Assembly (NCBI RefSeq): GCF_001611795.1
Contig: NZ_CP015098.1
Location: 4,216,001 to 4,280,000, forward strand
DNA: 64,000 bases
Source: Streptomyces qaidamensis
GTDB taxonomy: Bacteria; Actinomycetota; Actinomycetes; Streptomycetales; Streptomycetaceae
Direction of reading: 5' to 3'
How positions within the stretch are numbered: the stretch's first letter is position 1; each line of letters begins with the position of its first letter. The notes beneath the pieces are model-generated. The model saw only the letters and a program-made list of their open reading frames with translations, was not told where the DNA came from and ran no database searches. Made by a program: the position numbers and the translations under genes. Shown piece by piece: positions 60,701-64,000 of this stretch.

Positions 60701-62377
60701 GACTCCAGCGGACGCGTCACGTGTGAGACGGTGAACGGCAAACGCCTCACGTATGCATACGACCAGCTAGGACGGGTCACCCAGCGCATGACGCCGTCCG
60801 GGGCCTCCAGCCGCTGGACTTACGACGAGACGGGAAACCGCTCAGAGCTCCAGGCGTCGGGCCGCGTGCTGCGTTTTCGGCATGACTGGTCGGGCCTGGA
60901 AACCAGCCGGTGCATCGGCGAACGGTCAGTTCTCTCGCAGGTGTACGACGGCCTCGGTCGGCTCACCGCACAGGAGCTGTCCCACGACGACGGCAAACCG
61001 ATCGCCCGCGCCTATGCATACGCCGAGGACGGCAACCTCGTCGGTATCGAGGACTCCCATTCCGGAAGCCGCCGGTTCGAGTTGGACGCGGCGCATCGCG
61101 TCACGGCGGTCCGTGCCTCGGACTGGTCCGAACGCTACGCCTACGACGAGGCGGGCAACCTGACGTCCGCGTCCTGGCCCACCGGGCATCCCGGCGGGCC
61201 GGCAACCGGTCCACGTGCATACACCGGAACCAAGGTCACCCGCGCCGGTGACACTCGATACGAGTACGACGCCTTGGGACGAGTCGTCATGCGGCAGAAG
61301 AAGCATCTGTCCCGCAAGCCGGAGTCCTGGCGGTACACCTGGGACGCGGAGAACCGGCTCACGTCCGTCAGGACACCGGACGGGACCTGCTGGCGCTACC
61401 TCTACGATCCGCTCGGACGACGCATCGCCAAGCGGCGCTTGTCCGCCGACGGCCAAGCTGTGGTGGAGCAGACCGAGTTCACCTGGGACGGCGTCATCCT
61501 GCGCGAACAGACCACGACAGGACCGTCCCTCCCACACCCGGTTTGCACGACATGGGACCACGACGGTCTCCATCCCGTCGCACAGACAGAGCGCCTGGTC
61601 CTGGCCGACGCATCCCAGGAGGAAATCGACAGCCGGTTCTTCTCCATCGTCACGGACCTCGTCGGCACGCCTACAGAGCTGGTCGACGAGGCCGGAAACG
61701 TCGCCTGGCACACACGTGCAACGCTCTGGGGTGTCACAGCGTGGAACTCCGATGCCACCGCTTACACGCCGCTGCGCTTTCCCGGTCAGTACTTCGACCC
61801 CGAGACCGGCCTGCACTACAACTACTTCCGTCACTACGATCCCGAAACGGCTCGATATCTCACCCCTGACCCTCTCGGGCTCGCTCCAGCACCCAACCCA
61901 GTCACTTATGTGCCCAACCCCCACACCGGGGTCGACCTCCTCGGACTGAGCCCCTACTACAGCGAGATCGCCCCCAATGGTCAACGCGGTCCCGCCTACG
62001 CTGTAGTGACACCTCAAACGCTTGACGATGCTGCGAACAATCTCATCGGCAGCCCGCCGGGACGCGGCGCCCGATACGCTCCCCCAGGTTTCCTGGGTGG
62101 CCCGGCCGGTCACTCTCGGGGGCATTTGATCGGCCAGCAATTCGGGGGCGACGGGCGAGACATGAGAAATATCGTCACGCAAGGATCCGCCCAGAACAAC
62201 GGACCCATTTCAACAGCCGAAGACATCATCGCAGAGCATGTGAGATCGTCGAGAAATACCGTGACCATGAGCGTCACCCCTGAGTATGCCAACGGGGGGA
62301 ACGTCCCCAGCCACGTCCTCATCGAAGCTGTCGACGACTTCGGATGGTCATTCAGCAGGAGGCTTCCCAACCTATGA
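57772..62377 (+). pseudogene. RHS-repeat polymorphic toxin with N-terminal WXG-like domain, frameshifted
   Basis: A gene of about 1,535 codons in two frames. Frame 1 (57772 to about 58079) encodes a WXG100-like helical domain (TLAKHLHDFADDVSDAL, LLEWAGKSADVFKEDF) typical of export through type VII secretion. Frame 2 (from about 58080) continues with coiled coil (SLADKALRKGREARDSL), two hydrophobic helices, DUF6531, about 20 YD/RHS repeats and the core end YLTPDPLGLA. Its tip (61951-62377) is a nuclease-like domain with GHLIGQQFGGDG. One extra base, or two missing, near 58079 breaks the frame. It may be real, or a sequence error. Confidence 0.8.
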
Positions 62378-62390
62378 GAGAGGAACATCG

Positions 62391-62936
62391 ATGACGGTGG
62401 AGAATACCTTGAGGGATTTGCGTCGCCTGGCCACGGTGTGCCCCCCGCCACCCCACCCCGCCTGCCCGGAGAGCGGGGAATCGACGCAGTCCACCCAGGT
62501 TGTTCCGCCCGGCCATCGCGAGTTGATGCGCACGTACGGCGTTGGCTGTTTCGATGAGTTCCTGTGGCTCTTCGCGGACGGCGCACCGAACAGCAACCTC
62601 GACATCACCGAAAGCACTCGCCGACTGCGATCCATTTTCCGCGACAGGGCGCTGCCCCGGCTGAGTCAAGTTTTCGATGAGTTTCACTGCACTCCAGATC
62701 AGCTCGTCCAATGGGGGGTGACCGACAATGCCGACATGCTGGCCTGGATCGCCACGGGAGACCCCGAGAACTGGCCCACGGTGATCATCCAGGCCGGTCA
62801 GCTCGGCGCGGTCGTCTCACCGGCGAGTTCGACCGCCACGGTGCTCCACCTGCTCACCGGTGCACTGCGCGTCCCGTTCTTTCCCGGTGACTTCCCGACC
62901 GGACAGCCCGAGTTCTCGGCCGATCCGTACGCATAA
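62391..62936 (+). CDS. SMI1/KNR4 (SUKH)-type immunity protein
   Basis: A 181-aa protein. It has the SUKH pattern: HRELMRTYGVGCFDEFLWLFAD followed by a helix and a C-terminal beta region (WPTVIIQAGQLG). SUKH proteins neutralise nuclease and other toxin tips. ATG 62391 follows GAGAGAGGAAC, 13 bp behind the toxin stop, so toxin and antidote are coupled. Base composition is lower in GC than that of the core genes, as in the toxin tip. Confidence 0.82.
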   Translation: MTVENTLRDLRRLATVCPPPPHPACPESGESTQSTQVVPPGHRELMRTYGVGCFDEFLWLFADGAPNSNLDITESTRRLRSIFRDRALPRLSQVFDEFHCTPDQLVQWGVTDNADMLAWIATGDPENWPTVIIQAGQLGAVVSPASSTATVLHLLTGALRVPFFPGDFPTGQPEFSADPYA

Positions 62937-63219
62937 GGCCGGCCCGACCCCGTCGGCCACCCGGGCGGGTGGGCACCGGCACCGCACCCTCGGTGTGGCC
63001 GCCTCGGTCAAGCCGCTCCCATCCCCCGGCCATCGACCCGTCAGCGATCAGTAAGCCCCACGCCTCCTTCAGCAATGCGGAGGTCAGAATCCCGAAACCC
63101 GTCTTGTTGTCACGTACCCAACAAGCGATCGTCGTCGCGGGTCGCCGCCCCAGCCGGGAAACGCACCGGCGGTTCCCCCACCCGCAGGCCTCTGCCCACC
63201 ACTGCCAGGAGGCTGTACC
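62937..63219. other. Intergenic region, nothing supported
   Basis: Between the immunity gene and the S53 peptidase gene I see no ORF with convincing codon use, no clear hairpin and no repeat. The promoter of the peptidase gene must lie here. Confidence 0.5.
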
Positions 63220-64000
63220 TTGCGCACGACACCGCACAACACCACCTCCACCCGCCGCAGATGGCGCCGCACCCTCTCCGCCGTCACCGCCACCGCCGCA
63301 CTCCTCCTCACCGGCCTCGCCACCGCCGCCCACGCCCAGGCCGCCACGGACACGAGCACCTCCAAGGTCACCTGGACCCGTTCCTGCGCCCTGCCCCGCC
63401 ACCAGGGCGAGATGGCCTGCAACGCCCTGCGCGTCACGGGGGGCGTCACCGCCTTCCAGAAGCAGCACGGCACCTCGACGAGAACCGCCGAAGCCACCTC
63501 CCCCTCCGGCTACGGCCCCACCGACCTCCGCAGCGCCTACGGCCTGACCTCCGCCGCCGCGAACAACGGCTCCGGCCGGACCATCGCCATCGTCGACGCC
63601 TACGACGACCCGAAGGCCGAGTCCGACCTCGCGGCCTACCGCTCGCACTACGGCCTGCCCGCCTGCACCACGGCGAACGGCTGCTTCAAGAAGGTGAGCC
63701 AGACCGGTTCCACCACGGCCCTCCCCACCGCCGACAGCGGCTGGGCCGGCGAGATCTCCCTCGACCTCGACATGGCGAGCGCCGTCTGCCCGAACTGCCA
63801 CATCACCCTCGTCGAGGCGAAGTCGGCGTCCATGGCCAACCTCGGCACCGCCGTCAACGAGGCCGTCGCCCTGGGCGCCACGTACGTCTCCAACAGCTAC
63901 GGCGGCGGCGAGTCCTCCTCCGACGCCTCGTACGACTCCGCCTACTTCAACCACCCGGGCGTCGCCATCACCGTCAGCGCGGGCGACGCCGGCTACGGCG
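63220..64000 (+). CDS. Secreted S53 (sedolisin)-family peptidase, cut off by window end
   Basis: A TTG start at 63220 with CAGGAGG 7 nt upstream. The signal peptide (RRRWRRTLSAVTATAALLLTGL) is cleaved near AHAQAA at about residue 41. A short propeptide leads to YGPTDLRSAYGL. The catalytic Glu/Asp of sedolisins fit WAGEISLDLDMA, and SAGDAGYG holds the oxyanion Asp. The Ser motif should lie beyond 64000. Because the start is TTG it is easily missed. The 260 residues seen match the family. Confidence 0.85.
   Translation, partial: MRTTPHNTTSTRRRWRRTLSAVTATAALLLTGLATAAHAQAATDTSTSKVTWTRSCALPRHQGEMACNALRVTGGVTAFQKQHGTSTRTAEATSPSGYGPTDLRSAYGLTSAAANNGSGRTIAIVDAYDDPKAESDLAAYRSHYGLPACTTANGCFKKVSQTGSTTALPTADSGWAGEISLDLDMASAVCPNCHITLVEAKSASMANLGTAVNEAVALGATYVSNSYGGGESSSDASYDSAYFNHPGVAITVSAGDAGYG

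Overview
The window is high-GC actinobacterial chromosome, almost certainly Streptomyces. Supporting this are very strong GC3 bias, frequent GTG starts and ATGA/GTGA gene overlaps, and Streptomyces marker genes: GlnR, the Fur-family regulator Nur, the WhiG anti-sigma factor RsiG, mycothiol synthase and DUF397 proteins. Gene order resembles the S. coelicolor region around SCO4185 down to SCO4132, read in reverse number. That comparison is from memory, not from a search.

Layout. (1) 1-5.8 kb is an accessory cluster of GntR-type regulators (two like each other, one more diverged, one internally deleted relic), two HAD phosphatases and two homologous ~60-aa two-helix membrane proteins, with related palindromes between the divergent genes. 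(2) 5.9-18.7 kb is conserved housekeeping and developmental DNA: an Eis-like acetyltransferase, rsiG, dtd, ygfZ, nur, a nitrobindin-like protein, a rhodanese with its DUF1416 partner behind a Cys-containing leader peptide, DUF2993 and ThiS-like proteins, an alpha/beta hydrolase, glnR and a LacI regulator. (3) 18.8-22.4 kb holds a membrane-anchored trypsin-like protease and a two-component system. (4) 22.3-27.4 kb is an accessory insert: a DUF397/truncated XRE pair at a deletion scar, a secreted protein that may be a beta-pore-former, a secreted pectate lyase-pectin methylesterase fusion and a GH5 glycosidase. (5) 27.4-33.1 kb holds a second DUF2993 protein, a secreted 5'-nucleotidase, mshD, a GNAT and a LysR regulator. 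(6) 33.3-40.8 kb has two opposed, tightly coupled operons: ECF sigma/anti-sigma/ABC exporter on the left and YtrA-type GntR/ABC exporter on the right, sharing a 14-bp inverted-repeat operator region. (7) 41-51 kb is the phosphate block: ppk, CHAD protein, Nudix hydrolase, PHO box, pstSCAB, pit and its PhoU-like partner. (8) 51.2-57.6 kb carries csoR, two small ORFs, a lipoprotein, a BBE-type flavoprotein, a PAP2 phosphatase, a two-domain cell-wall hydrolase and a secreted trypsin. (9) 57.8-62.9 kb is a polymorphic toxin locus: a frameshifted WXG-like/RHS protein with a nuclease tip and a SUKH-type immunity gene. The window ends inside a TTG-started S53 peptidase.

How genes work together. Pst, Pit, PPK, CHAD and the secreted 5'-nucleotidase form a phosphate scavenging and polyphosphate storage block. 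The ECF and YtrA operons look like two envelope-stress ABC systems. The pectin/GH5 genes would degrade plant polysaccharide outside the cell. The RHS/SUKH pair is an inter-bacterial toxin and antidote. The most novel-looking part is the GntR/HAD/two-helix-protein cluster at the left end, followed by the RHS locus and the possible pore-former.
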